64,000 nucleotides of DNA from Macrothele yani (lineage: Eukaryota > Arthropoda > Arachnida > Araneae > Macrothelidae): contig CM077011.1 in NCBI GenBank assembly GCA_039090855.1, forward strand, positions 28,797,001-28,861,000, in the 5' to 3' direction. The notes under the pieces are model-generated. The model did no database searches and was not told the DNA's origin. It was given only the letters and a program-made list of their open reading frames with translations. The position numbers and the translations under genes were made by a program. Shown piece by piece: positions 45,545 through 57,526 of this stretch. The first letter of the stretch is position 1. Each line of letters opens with the position of its first letter.

Positions 45545-46020
45545 TCTCGACTTTCTCCTCAGCTTCTAGTCACGTGTTCTTGACAGATACTCAAGATGCA
45601 GATACCCATTTGCGGGCATTCAGCATCTGGTCACGTGTTCTCGACTGCTCAACGTACAGATGCCCATTTGCGGACAAAGATAAAAGCAGCCTACTCTCTT
45701 TTCAGGATATGGTCACGTGTTCTGGACAGGCACTCAAGTTGCAGATACGGCGCAGATGAAGCTCTTCTCAACATCTGATCACGTGTTATCGACAGGCACT
45801 AAAGGTGCAGATACCCATTTTTTGACAAAGGTGAAGGTAGACTACATTCTTATTAACATCTGATCACGTGGGCTAGACAGTTACTCAAGTTTCAGATGCT
45901 CATTTGCGTGCAAAGATGAAGGCAGCATTATCTCTTCTCAGAATTTGATCACGTGATCTCGGCAGATATCCATTTGTGGGGAAAAATGAAGACAGCTCAT
46001 GTTCTTCTCATGCAACGATG
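45545..46020. repeat. Diverged tandem repeat with six CACGTG sites
   Basis: Six units of 61-85 bp share TCACGTG, GACAG, CAGATACCCATTTG and AAAGATGAAGGCAG. CACGTG occurs at 45571, 45632, 45714, 45780, 45865 and 45950. Confidence 0.8.
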
Positions 46021-46076
46021 CTGTTTTTGTTTCCCATTAACGTGAATGACCCTTCTGCCCTTCTGGGATATATGAC

Positions 46077-46950
46077 GCATGACTGCTACAATCACTGGGA
46101 TCGCTCTTCGTTACACATCGAGGAATGACTGCTACAATCACTGCACGATGCAGGATCGCTCTCCGTTACACATCGAGGCATGACTGCTACAATCACTGCA
46201 CGATGCAGGATCGCTCTCCGTTACACATCGAGGCATGACTGCTGCAATCACTGCACGATGCAGGATCGCTCTCCGTTACACATCGAGGCATGACTGCTAC
46301 AATCACTGCACGATGCAGGATCGCTCTCCGTTACACATCGAGGCATGACTGCTGCAATCACTGCACGATGCAGGATCGCTCTCCGTTACACATCGAGGCA
46401 TGACTGCTGCAATCACTGCACGATGCAGGATCGCTCTCCGTTACACATCGAGGCATGACTGCTACAATCACTGCACGATGCAGGATCGCTCTCCGTTACA
46501 CATCGAGGCATGACTGCTGCAATCACTGCACGATGCAGGATCGCTCTCCGTTACACATCGAGGCATGACTGCTGCAATCACTGCACGATGCAGGATCGCT
46601 CTCCGTTACACATCGAGGCATGACTGCTACAATCACTGCACGATGCAGGATCGCTCTGCGTTACACATCGAGGCATGACTGATACAATCACTGCACGATG
46701 CAGGCGCTCTCCGTTACACATCGAGGTATGACTGCTGCAATCACTGCACGATGCAGGCGCTCTCCGTTACACATCGAGGCATGACTGCTACAATCACTGC
46801 ACGATGCAGGATCGCTCTCCGTTACACATCGAGGCATGACTGCTACAATCACTGCACGATGCAGGATCGCTCTCCGTTACACATCGAGGCATGACTGCTG
46901 CAATCACTGCACGATGCAGGGTCGCTCTCCGTTACACATCGAGCATGACA
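46077..46950. repeat. 55-bp tandem repeat, about 16 units
   Basis: The unit ATGACTGCTACAATCACTGC + ACGATGCAGGATCGCTCTCC + GTTACACATCGAGGC repeats from 46122 on with few changes. The first unit lacks about nine bases, and two units lack AT in GGATCG. Confidence 0.95.
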
Positions 46951-47567
46951 TATGTTGAAATAAGTGTCTCCAAAACCAACGGATTGTTACAAGTAGCCAT
47001 AATCATTGACCATAAATGTTGATTAATTTTTCATGAATGGAGACATGGACAAACCATTGTTTAAGAATTTCGGTGTGCAATTTGATGTATTAAGACTTCT
47101 TCGGATTTAAGCACACTGCTATATGCTTTAAAATTACTAGCACTACTAGTTGCGTTTTTACGGGTATTTTCCAAACGAAAATGGAAATTGAAGTTCCATA
47201 ATTTCCGCACAGTTCTTGTGCTAGTCATTCGCATTGTAACTTTTACATGCACTTTCACGAAAGAATCGTGGAACTTTTGAAATCGCTTTGATCACTTAGT
47301 CTCCGGCTTGAGGGTGTTTGATTTATCGGAATGAAATAATATGTAATAAAGTGTTGGTCTTCAAATGCAAAATGTAATAGTTTACTATTTGTACTTTACT
47401 CTGCCTTCTTTTTCTAAATAAAAATGAAATCATGTGGTGTCTGTATCTTCAGCTATGTGAATGAACATTATCATACATACCTGATTACGAAAGCGCTTCT
47501 ATTTTCAAACCAAGCAAAAAACTATGTACCGTATTTTTTGGCTTATAAGAAGTCGATATGTAGTGTA
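46951..47567. other. No gene seen
   Basis: AT-rich; CCGTATTTTTTGGCTTATAA at 47529 looks like a pogo-type terminal repeat without a clear partner. Confidence 0.4.
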
Positions 47568-48777
47568 CACCAATGAGCTATTACATTGTGACAGCCTACC
47601 AAGCCGTAGGACCCCCTTTAGCTCGCAAAACAGCTGTCACTCGGCGAGTCATCGATTCGACGAGGGAGTAATAGGTATCCTGGGGTATCTGGTACCATAA
47701 TGTTAACAGCAGGTCCTCCAGTTCCCGAACATTTCGGGGTAGTGGTGATTTACCGCGAACCTGCTTTTCCAAGTCGAACCACAAATGTTCGATTGGGTTC
47801 ATATCAGGTGAATTTGGAGACCAGGACATTAACAGAGGGTCACCAGCATGTTCCTCGAACCACTTCTTAACAATTCTGGTAGTGTGGCATGGCGCATTAT
47901 TCCATTGTAATGGCCATCACCAGCATGGAACACAGTTGCCATGGATGGGTGAACTTGGCCCGCAACGATGTTCAGATACTTGACAGCCGTCAGGGATTAT
48001 GCTATTAGGATAATGGGATCTAAAGTGTCCCAGGAAAACATCGTTCACAGCATAACACCGTCCCCGCCGGCGTGTTTCAGCCCAACAGTGCATCCAGGTG
48101 CTATAGCCTCCGTTGGTAATCGGCGTATCAGCACTCGGCCGTTTACGTGATGCACCATAAATCTTGATTCGTCAGACCAGGCCACTTTCTTCCAATCATT
48201 CGCTGCCCAATCTCATTTACCTTGGGTTCATTTGCATGCGTTTTTGGCGATGACGTAAAGTGAGCCTGGAGGACCCGGCTGGGTCTTCGGTTACGCAGGC
48301 CCATGCGCAAAAGGCTGCAATGAACTATGTGCTGTGACACATTGCCCTGAGCACCACTGTTGTAGCTGCTGGTGATTTGTCGCGCTGTAGCCCTGCGGTT
48401 ATGCTGTGAACAATGCGCGACAGTCTCCGCTCCCCTCTGGCATCAATAAGCTGCGGACGACACACGGCTGGACGATGGTTCGGCGTTTGGCCATCTGTGC
48501 ACCACTTTTGATATGTACTCACTACAGCGTCAAGTGAACAACCCACAAACCGCGCTGCTTCCGAGATCGTAGTTCTGAGACGCCGTGCCATCACGATTTG
48601 TCCTTTATCAAACTCCAATAAATCGGCTGCTTTTCCCCCTCTGACTCCTAACCCTCTACTAACCAAAAGCCGGTCCTCGGATTGTACATATACTGCTCTG
48701 TGAACTTCACCTGCGCCACCGTTCGGTCTCCAGGCGCGCTCAAGGTGGGATCGTCATAATGGAATGTCTCATGGGTG
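47568..48777 (-). mobile_element. Tc1-like transposon
   Basis: The left end CACCAATGAGCTATTACATT and the right end (complement CACCCATGAGACATTCCATT) are inverted and flanked by TA. It is 1210 bp, the same family as 42721-43946, and carries the same interior motif (GGTGGCGCAGGTGAAGTTCA as complement near 48700). Confidence 0.9.
47596..48666 (-). pseudogene. Tc1-like transposase pseudogene
   Basis: The first part (from 48666) reads GKAADLLEFDKGQIVMARRL and TTISEAARFVGCSLDAVVST. The C-terminal part (from 47829) reads MSWSPNSPDMNPIEHLWFDL then EKQVRGKSPLPRNVRELEDL and ends GGPTAW. The GHYxQDxAP block is broken by a frame change near 47910. Confidence 0.85.
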
Positions 48778-49404
48778 TAAGTTGAATGGGTTAAATTGCT
48801 CAATTTCCTTATCTTCATTCATAGAGAAGTCAATCCTGAGTATAAGACGATATTAAAACAAATACAGTCAGTATTCCGTAATTCGGTAAATACAGTATAT
48901 TTTTAATGTTTCAGCATTTATTAAGAGGAAAAGAATGTGAGGTAATATCCAGATTTTTCTTTTTAGTAAACTGTTGAATTTCGCACATTACTTATTTTTC
49001 TCAGGAACTGACATTACCGTATTCTTTCCCTCTGACCGAACAGTCGGAGAAGCCGCCGCAGGCCAAAAACAAAAAGACAACTAAGGTCATACACATATGT
49101 GTCAAGTAAGATAGATGCTTGTAGCGTGAGTTATCGTTCATCATTGCTTCCTCAAATAGTCCGAATAAAGTCACAAACCGAAAGACCTTTTGATTTCAGC
49201 CAGAAACATGAAATAAATTATGATAAGCATAATAACTGTAAGTAGCAAAAGAAGACTGCCTCTGCCAGCAGCTGGCGATTGCTTTTCTTAAGCCGCATTA
49301 ACCTGTCGGTTGTCGGCACGACTGTCGCCAGCGAATCACGTGCATGGCATCGACGTGTTTCAGAGGTTTAATCATTGCGCGATAAATGAGATGCACCCAT
49401 TGTA
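48778..49404. other. No gene supported
   Basis: Holds one acceptor-preceded short frame at 49005-49110 (see findings) and nothing else. Confidence 0.4.
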
Positions 49405-50320
49405 CAATAGAGGGTGATACGTTTGGGTAGGAATTATTTAAAAATGCTGTGGTATGGTTTTGTGACATATAATAAGTCAATATTTAGCAGAAATTACCTT
49501 TGTCTAGGCCTCTTCGTGACTCCCTTTGCGGACTCGGTAGAGTTCATACCGGGTGCTCAATTCCTGCCACGTGTTTATGCCAACACTGCAGAAATGTTTA
49601 CCTTCAAGTCATCCAGGTTTTGAGATCGTTGTGCGTTGACGATGTTCTTCACAAACCCCCACTCGAAAAAATCAGTGGGAGTGAGGCCCCCGAGGAGATT
49701 CTAGATCGAGGAACAGGGCCATCCCGGCCGCACCAGTTGTCATTTCCTGACTTCCTGTTACCAGTTGGATGGGCCCCCGTCTTGTAAAATCGTATCGTTA
49801 TCCAGTTGTGGTACCAAAAAGATCTGTATCATGTCTCAGGTATGGTCCTGATCTTACAGTGACCTCAGAGAAGAAAAAAATACCATACGGCTGGTGACGA
49901 CTCTTCCAGCACCACACATTGACCTTGGAGGCTTGCTTATTCCACTTCAGCATGGGTATTCTTCGAACCTCAAATAGTAGCGTTGCGTGTATTCACTCTT
50001 CCGCACACATGAAATGCAGCTTTGTCTGTGAGTAGTCATCGATATAAAAGAGCATAAAACTTTCATCTTTTCCCGCCCTTCTGTCAGAATTTGATCTCCG
50101 TACTGCAGCGTTCGCACAAATCACTCCCTAGATGTTAGAAAGCACATGACAAGAAGTGAGCCGCCGGTGTGAACTGTGCCGTGTTTGCAAAGGGGATCAT
50201 GAAGAGGCCTGCACATACTCCCATCCATGACGTAATTTCAGCCAATTGTTGACTTCTTATTTTTGTTGCAAGCCATATTACAGCTTTTATAAACAATCCC
50301 TACCCAAACGGATCACCCTG
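49405..50320 (-). mobile_element. Long-TIR Tc1/mariner derivative
   Basis: GGGTGATACGTTTGGGTAGG near the left end and the complement of CCTACCCAAACGGATCACCC at the right end are inverted over about 60 bp; TA is on both sides. The left end carries four extra bases. It is 916 bp long with only transposase scraps inside. Confidence 0.75.
49510..50060 (-). pseudogene. Transposase remnant
   Basis: In mixed minus-strand frames, WGFVKNIVNAQRSQNLDDLK followed by VNISAVLAQT can be read near 49570-49660. It resembles the FFLWGxVKxxVY and DLKxRI tail of Tc1/mariner-type enzymes. Upstream blocks are too broken to place. Confidence 0.5.
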
Positions 50321-50464
50321 TAGTTTTGGGGGCTTTGCAGAACCAGGAGCGAATGCTACCCACGGGGTCTTGCAAGGATTACGAGGGAAGCCGATGCAAC
50401 TGACATGTAACATTTGCCACTCCAGATCGGTCACGGCAAGTTCAAAAATATTTCTGTGGAACTA

Positions 50465-51732
50465 TTGGGTTGTAGGAAAAGTCATAACGTATTTTAGCCA
50501 TGTTTTGCAAAGGTCATTTATTGATAGAAAGAACAAAGATCAATCAATGATATAATGCCTGTTTTGTTCGATAACATTTTGCCATCTTTCAATGAGCTGC
50601 AGAACGCCTCGTTCATAGAAGGACCTGTCTTTCGTGGCGAAAAACTGTACAAGGTGCTGATTTACAGCCTCATCTGAATTGAACGTTATACCACGCAAAG
50701 GACAGTTGAAGAGAGCGAAACAAGTGGAAGTCTGACGGCTCAAGGTCAGGCGAGTATGCTGGATGTGGCAACATATTTTTGGCGGGTGATCAAACTTTGG
50801 GTGTGGTCTCGCGTTGCCGTGATGCAACACAACGCCTTTACGGTGAACGAGCTCTGGACGTTTCTGGATGATGGATTCGTTCAAACTGCCCAATTGAACG
50901 ACAGTACACATTCGAATTGATTGTTTGGTTCCGTGGTAGGAGCTCGAAAAACACGACACCTTTAAAATCCCACCACACTGAGACCAGAACCTTCCGCTGA
51001 TGAATGTCTGCTTTGGATGTCGTTTGAGGCAAAGCAGCACGTCAGGACCAAGACCGTTTGCGCAGCACATTGTTGTACACAATCCACTTTTCGTCACCAG
51101 TTATCAGTCGCTTCAAAAATGGATCGTTTTCCTCACGTTCAATGAACATATCGCAGATGTTTATACGCGCCGTCAATTGAGCTTCTTTGAGTTCATGAGG
51201 AACCCACACATCGTACTTGCTTACGTATCCCAGCTTCTTCAGGTGGTCATGAACGCTTGAATGATGGATGTACAATATGTCTCCAATCTCTCGTGTCGTG
51301 TAACGTGGGTTTGACTCCATCAATGCTTTGATTTGGTGGTCATCAACCTCGGTTGGCCTTCCGGACCGAGGAGCATTGCTGAGGTTAAACTCCCGAGCAC
51401 GGAATTTTGTGAACCACCGCTGGCAATGACGTTCTTGTAGAGCATTATCACAATACACTTTACGCAACTTTTCACAAGCTTGACGTTCTTCCCTTTACGG
51501 AAGTAAACAGTAAAATATGACGAAAATGCACAGTTTGGTCTTCCATCTTCAACTTGATGTCAAATCTCCGCAAATCAAACCAAATCGCTCACTATTCGTT
51601 TTAGACTACAGCTAGAACTGGCACCTGTCGAATACCATAGCGATAACAGAGCTGCGCATGCCTTTAGTACTTCCAAAACCGTCCAACCGCCATCGGGAGC
51701 CAAAATACGTCATGACTTTTCCGACAACCCAA
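50465..51732 (-). mobile_element. mariner element (SETMAR-like group)
   Basis: The ends TTGGGTTGTAGGAAAAGTCA and complement TTGGGTTGTCGGAAAAGTCA form terminal repeats of about 30 bp flanked by TA. The 1268-bp length is normal for mariner. Confidence 0.93.
50540..51546 (-). pseudogene. mariner transposase pseudogene
   Basis: From ATG 51546 the protein starts MEDQTVHFRHILLF; a frame change leads to MRKVYCDNALQERHCQRWFT, NAPRSGRPTEVDDHQIKALM and LKRLITGDEKWIVYNN (first Asp). After a second frame change come WDFKGVVFFELLPRN, QKRPELVHRKGVVLHHGNAR (Asp expected before NAR is Gly) and a degraded SPDLxPSDFHLF region. The product ends VIEQNRHYIID. A DD34D enzyme is implied but it is dead. Confidence 0.88.
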
Positions 51733-51884
51733 TAAAATATCTATTTCAGCAGCTCTTAAAGAAATTCTTAGTGAAAGGAATATAACATTTTGTATGCTTT
51801 CGGATTGGTTTCTTACGAACGTAGCACAGCGTTTCGGGTGCTCGGATCGCGAACGACTTGCAGGAACAATTTTGAACGTAGGAC

Positions 51885-52918
51885 TACGTCTAACTCCGCG
51901 GATAGTATGGGACGGCGTACGACCGACCTCCAGTGACAAAAATAGGCCCCAATTGAAATCACTAGAGCGTTAAAACTACGTGTCGCACTTTAATCGTGTT
52001 GACACATTCATAAATAGCATGGAGTCCGATTCGCGGACTGCGCAGTACATCATGCGCGCGAAGCTCTTCTAGCTCCCTCTGCGTGGGAGAGATGATGCAA
52101 TATTTGTGGGTATGCCGCCGCCGCGTTTGACTCAGTCTATCTCGGCAACCGTGAGCGCAACACGACTGCTTGTGGTATCATTTTAACGCTCCCAACGAGA
52201 TCTATGCAAATGTACGAAGAACATTTCGCAGTGGTTTGAACTGAACATTTTGAAAATTGTTTTCTTGTGAACCGGTGAGCACTTTTGACAATATCGCGGT
52301 TTATCTGGACAACCGTCAGTGCAAAACGACTGTGCGTGTTATCGTTTTAAAGCTCTTGACGAGATCAATTCAAATATACGAAGAACATTTCGCAGTGGTT
52401 TGAACTGAACATTTTGAAAATTGTTTTCTTGTGAACCGGTGAGCACTTTTGACAATATCGCGGTTTATCTGGACAACCGTTTGTGCAAAACGACTGCGCG
52501 TGTTATCGTTTTAAAGCTCTTGACGAGATCTATTCAAATATATAAAGAATATACCACAGTGGTTTAAACAAAAATTAAAAAAAAAATTCTTTTGAACGGG
52601 TTAAGATTTTCCGCAATGCCGCTGCCTTAGCAGAATAAACGCAAGCAAAAGTCAAAACGCGAGGCAAGAGGAAATGGTGAGGAATATAATAAGCCCAAAA
52701 AGACAGAGCACCACGTTGGGTAATTAGTGTATCGATCTGCTTTGAGTTCGCAATGTATCCAGCATTATTTGTAAAGATTATGTAAGCTACTTTTCATATG
52801 ATAGACCTCTGTTGTCTATAACAAATTAAAAAAACACTACGAAACCATAATTGACTAGCTCATTTCAAGTCGTAGTCCTACGTTCCAAACTGACGGCTCA
52901 TTCCGAACTGAGCCTACA
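51885..52918 (+). mobile_element. Unfamiliar repeat element with small basic ORF, copy 2
   Basis: Inverted relative to 22272-23172, with the same landmarks: CGTAGGACTACGTCTAACTC at the left, three tandem units of about 160 bp (GACAATATCGCGGTTTATCT at 52287 and 52450, with an earlier diverged unit near 52138), the small ORF at 52616-52723, and GTCGTAGTCCTACGTTCCAA at the right. Confidence 0.65.
52616..52723 (+). pseudogene. Small basic ORF, second copy, with stop
   Basis: 36 codons: MPLP, stop, then QNKRKQKSKREARGNGEEYN and KPKKTEHHVG, ending TAA. It lines up with the 38-residue ORF of copy 1 with one in-frame three-codon gap. Confidence 0.4.
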
Positions 52919-53275
52919 TGTTGTTGTTTTTTATTGCATTGAGATATTTTAATGACCGATCAATAGAAAAGTCGATGTGGTATATAAGTCGAGGCGCGGA
53001 CTTCTGAAGAAAAAATTATCGTTTTATACGCCGAAAAATACTGGGGTAATTCTTTGAAGAAACATAACCAAGCCTGCAGAATAGGGTTCAAAAGATCATT
53101 AAAATACTTATAATTAATTTTGCTAAAAATTGTTAATACTTTCTTACCAGTAAGATACACAGGCACAATACAATGTGTTTTACGAAGAGTATCGGAAAGG
53201 AATAGGAAAGTAACAGTTAGCCGTAGCAGTAAAGTGAACAAGTTAGTAAAATAATGTATTGCATTGATTATGACA

Positions 53276-53842
53276 CGCTTTCCAACATATCAGAAATCAT
53301 TACTCAAGTTATTACTCAAGTTATGAGGGTAATGGCTGTGGAATAAATCTCGCTCCTGTGCCATGACCATTGACTTCATTTAGCTTATATCAAACAGAAT
53401 TGGTTCAGTATATCTCCAGAAAAACATGCAAAAGTTTTGTCGCAATAGAAACATTTTAGCCAGGTTATGAGGATATTGGCTGTGGAATAAATATCACTCC
53501 TGTGCTCTGGCATTTGACCCCATTTCGATTATATTCAACAGAACTGGTTCAGTAGGCCTATATCTCCGGAACAAAATGTTAACGTTTTGTCGTAATCGAA
53601 ACATTTTTACGTAAGTTGTGATGCATAAGGGCAATGGAATGGATTCCGCTCTTATGTCCTAACCTTTGACTCCATTTCGCTAATTTTCAACAGGATTCGT
53701 CCCCCGGTGGTCCCCTACCACATACTAAAATTTCATCGAAATCAAACCATTTTTACTCGAGTTATCGTGCGGACGGGCGGGCAGACAGACAGACGGATAA
53801 ATCTGGAGCATATACTCTTCTTCAACCTACGGTTGGAAAGCG
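53276..53842 (-). repeat. DR1-bearing repeat family, copy b
   Basis: Bounded by CGCTTTCCAAC at 53276 and GTTGGAAAGCG at 53832-53842. Inside are two to three diverged units of about 150 bp and a GACAGACAGACGG run near the right end. The outer flank ATAATGTATTGCATTGATTA matches the flank of copies c-e in reverse. Confidence 0.85.
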
Positions 53843-55040
53843 CAAAAAATGCAAAATACGCAACAAACAGAGGGAAATTCACAGGGCTTGAAAAATGCGG
53901 CCGTCTTCTCGTCCGCGACGAGTGAAAAGTTTTAGTTGACGAGTAAAAATTTCAGTAGAGCAGTTTAAATTCAATCGGTAATTATTTTTTACGTTATTAT
54001 GCCTATTGTTGGATGCGTAAAACTGTCAGTTTCTTAATAAAGCTTATTTTAATTCACAGAATGGATGCGTGATTATGTGCCAGCACGGGAAACCAGTTTC
54101 TTCGCGAAAAAATTGGATAGCAAGTCCCGTGGAGCTAAACATCCGCGCACGTTGCACTTAACAAGGAACACGATGCAAGAAGCCGAAAGTCCGGTTGAAT
54201 TATTTCCCCAAGGGATGTGTGAAAAGATAAAAGATAAGCAGTGTAAGTGTCACATGCGCCTCGCGAGCTGCTGCTTAGCCAATTGCTGTCGTAGGTCAAC
54301 GGGCAAACACGGAAGTTCGTATTTCCGCGGAGCTGTTAGAAATTTTCTAAAACATTGAAGGATTCTTGCATCACCTACTATAGAGGTAGAACACTGAGTT
54401 TGGTTATTATACAATGGTTAATCGTTTAAATTAGGTTACCGATAAAATGTTGCTCGAGAGATGTGTATAAGTTTTTAACAAGTCAAGCTTCAAGACACGA
54501 AGCAGAACCGACAGCCCTGCGGGCTCTCGATTTAATGCAGAAGAGTGAGATATTTGCCTGAGAGATGAAACAACATGAAAATTTTCAAGCCCTGGTAATT
54601 CAGATAGCTGCCCCCCACCCTCCATGCATAATTTCCGAAAAAAAAAAACGAAAAGTAAATAATTATGCGGCCCCCACGGAAACCAAAGTCAATTAGTAAA
54701 CGCGCACCGCGCCGAATTAGGAGGAAAGAAATTTATCCGGACGCACAGGCCACCGTAGAATCGAACGACAATGCGTACGTTTGTACGGAACCAGCAATAT
54801 GATTGACGCGTACATGACACCAAATAGGGAAAACCCATCTACTCTGTGTATGCAAATTTAGTGTGAACGCGTTCAACCGTGTTATGCAAATTCAGAAATC
54901 CGGTACATTTGTGTTCTCATTGTACAAATGTTGTGTCCTGTTTATGATAAAGTAAATGTAACCCGTAACATGCGCGTTGTGCCTGTCTCAAAATCACATC
55001 GAACGCCTCTAAATGTCTGCAATGACAACGTCCTTTTTAA
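53843..55040. other. Spacer with pieces shared with 58110-58260
   Basis: Words at 53855-53890 and 54640-54700 recur in inverted orientation at 58112-58240. No coding signal; a 97-codon frame at 54065-54358 is Cys/Lys-rich but has no motif. Confidence 0.4.
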
Positions 55041-55480
55041 CGCTTTCCAACCGTAGGTTGAAGACGCGTATATGCTCCAGCTTTGTCCGTCTGTCCGCAC
55101 GATAACTCGCGTAAAAATGGTTCGATTTCGATGAAATTTTAGTATGTGGTAGGGGACCACCTAGGGACGAACGCTATTGAAAATGGAATTAATGGGGTCA
55201 AAGGTCACAACATAGGAGCGGGATCCATTCCATTGCCGTAATGCGTCATAACGTGCGTAAATATGCTTCGATTTCAATAAAATTTTAGTATGTCGTAAGG
55301 GATAACCTGGGAACGAACCCTATTGAAAATGGGATAAATGGGTTCAAAGGTCAGGTCATAGGAGCTAGATTTATTCTACAGCCATCATCCTCATAACTTG
55401 AGTAATAACTTGAGTAATGATTTCTGGTATGTTGGAAAGCGTATCATAATCAATGCATTGCATGATTTTACTAACTTGTT
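55041..55480 (+). repeat. DR1-bearing repeat family, copy c
   Basis: Starts CGCTTTCCAACCGTAGGTTG and GCTCCAGCTTTGTCCGTCTG, ends GGTATGTTGGAAAGCG plus ATCATAATCAATGCATTGCA. It holds one GGGTCAAAGGTCA (55195) and one GGTTCAAAGGTCA (55341). Copy d begins one base later. Confidence 0.85.
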
Positions 55481-55481
55481 A

Positions 55482-56066
55482 CGCTTTCCAACCGTAGGTT
55501 GGTATGTGCTCCAGCTTTGTCTATCTGTCTGTCTGTCCGCACGATAACTCGAATAAAAATGGTTCGATTTCGATGAAATTTTAGTATGGGTTAGGGGACC
55601 ACCTGGGGACGAACCCTATTGCAAATGGGCGAAATGAGGTCAAGGGTCAGGACATAGGAGCGGAATCCCTCCCATTGCTCTTATGCGTCATAACTTGCGT
55701 ACACGTGGTTCGATTTCAATGAAATTTTATTATGTGGTAGGGAACCACTTTCTAGCAAACCCTGTTGAAAATGGGCAAAATGGGGTCACGGGTCAGGACA
55801 TAGGAGCGGGATTCATTCCATCGCTCTTAAGCGTCATAACTTACGTAAAAATGCTTCGATTGCGACAAAACTTTATCATGTTATTCCAAAGGTACACTGA
55901 ACCGGTTCTGTTGAATAACATTGAAATGAGGTCAAAGGTCAAGGCACAGGAGCAAGATGTATTCCACAGCCATTATCCTCATAAGTTGAGTAATAACTCG
56001 AGTAATGATTTCTGGTATGTGTGAAAGCGCATCATAATCAATGCATTGTATGATTTTACTAACTTG
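55482..56066 (+). repeat. DR1-bearing repeat family, copy d
   Basis: In direct tandem with copy c. Three internal units each carry a DR1-like motif: AGGTCAAGGGTCA (55637), GGGTCACGGGTCA (55783) and AGGTCAAAGGTCA (55929). Confidence 0.85.
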
Positions 56067-56456
56067 TATAAATGGATTTGCAGATGCCCCCATATGTTCT
56101 ATTCGCGAACGTTAACGCTCAGGAGCATGGCAAGTTTTGCTTACTTGAGAAGGCGAGATTTAAAATTACGCCCCTTCGAGTTCCACTCAAATAATACGTG
56201 GCTTTTACTTTTCCACACACCGCCGTTATTGGAAAGTACTGTCATCATTCAAAAATCGCACTTCGGGCTTTTTGACGTAACTTTATTAAAAATGTAAAAA
56301 GTGTTGTATATTCCTTCGTAACAAGGGCCAGAGCAGAACTTCTAAATAGAACGTAAACAAGAAGATTCGAATGAATTACTCACCTTATGCTCGTATTTCA
56401 AAAATTGGAGGCTTTATTGAATACAGTCGTAGATCCTGATATATAGACTTGGATCC

Positions 56457-56686
56457 CGGCCGCCCCGGTGGTGCAGTGGTCTAAGGCGTTGGCCTCTGAT
56501 CATTCGTCCGAAGGGGTCCGGGTTCGAATCCCGGTCAGGCATGGATGTTGTGTTTGTCTTACGGCACTGGCTCTCTCCCTTCCCTGGAACCAGTGACCCT
56601 AAATTAGGGACGGGCGACTGCTTATAGCCCATTGAGTTGCTCACGGTGGTCGTTAAACCTCCAATCAAAAAAAAAAAAAAAAAAAA
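56457..56686 (+). repeat. SINE (family 2), full length with target duplication
   Basis: tRNA-like head GGTGGTGCAGTGGTCTAAGG with B box GGTTCGAATCC, body GGCTCTCTCCCTTCCCTGGA, and a poly-A of about 20. AGACTTGGATCC flanks it at 56445-56456 and 56687-56698. This is the best reference copy of the family. Confidence 0.95.
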
Positions 56687-56698
56687 AGACTTGGATCC

Positions 56699-57526
56699 AT
56701 TTGAAACATAACTTCAATTACCAAAACATTCCGTAGTGACGGCGTACAGGTAATCATAGATTAAAGACTATCTTAGTCCATTCAAGTCACAACAACAACT
56801 ACTACAAAAGTTCTGCTGTCTTATCTGCGCTCATCCATCTGACGTCACAACCTCGCGTGTGTAGAACATGGCACCTTGCTTGGTGCCTGTCGCTAACCGC
56901 ATTCGGTCACGGTTTATTCCTAACAGAGTCAGCGCAGAACAAATGGGTATCGGATAGTGAACGTAACAATAGGCAGTATCTTCAGGAGTAGGGCTCGGAA
57001 AAATTCCGTTCAAGGTTAGACGCTCAGATAACTTTCTGCGCAGAGCAGAAAATTAGCTCTTCACCCCAACAGCATGTTCCGAAAGGTCATAGAGGTTAGG
57101 AATATCGGCATATTGTTTTCCATGTCTCCATTCACTGTTTTAGAAATTTCCCTTCATAGATATGAGATGTTCAGACATGACAGTGTATGTTACTCTGTGC
57201 CCTGGTTAACTGCATGGAATACTGCATGAGACTAACAAAAGTCTTTAAAAGGAAAAATACTGAAGGGTGTAACTTTCTTCTTTTAGTTACAATTTCAATT
57301 TTTTACATCTTCAACAGCATGAATTTACACCGTTGTAATGACTATTCTGGGAGGGCAACAGCGCTCCCTGTCCTCCCAGTAGCTACCGCCCTCTCCCTGC
57401 ACATGTGCACTGCAGGTAAACTAGCATACGTCCAGAATTTCAACTATCGATATCTCAACGAAATATTCCTGTAAAGTCTCCGGGTAAATTCCTTTCCCCT
57501 TCACTCAGTGCCGTGCGTTTTTGTTA
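56699..57526. other. No gene seen
   Basis: Unique-looking sequence; the 95-codon frame at 57187-57474 has one hydrophobic stretch but no family signature. Confidence 0.4.

Noticed and set aside
46077..46950. CRISPR-like array
   Set aside because: The 55-bp units are head-to-tail without variable spacers, and the sequence is eukaryotic.
54065..54358. 97-codon frame with several Cys and Lys
   Set aside because: No motif, no splice sites, and flanking sequence looks like decayed repeat.
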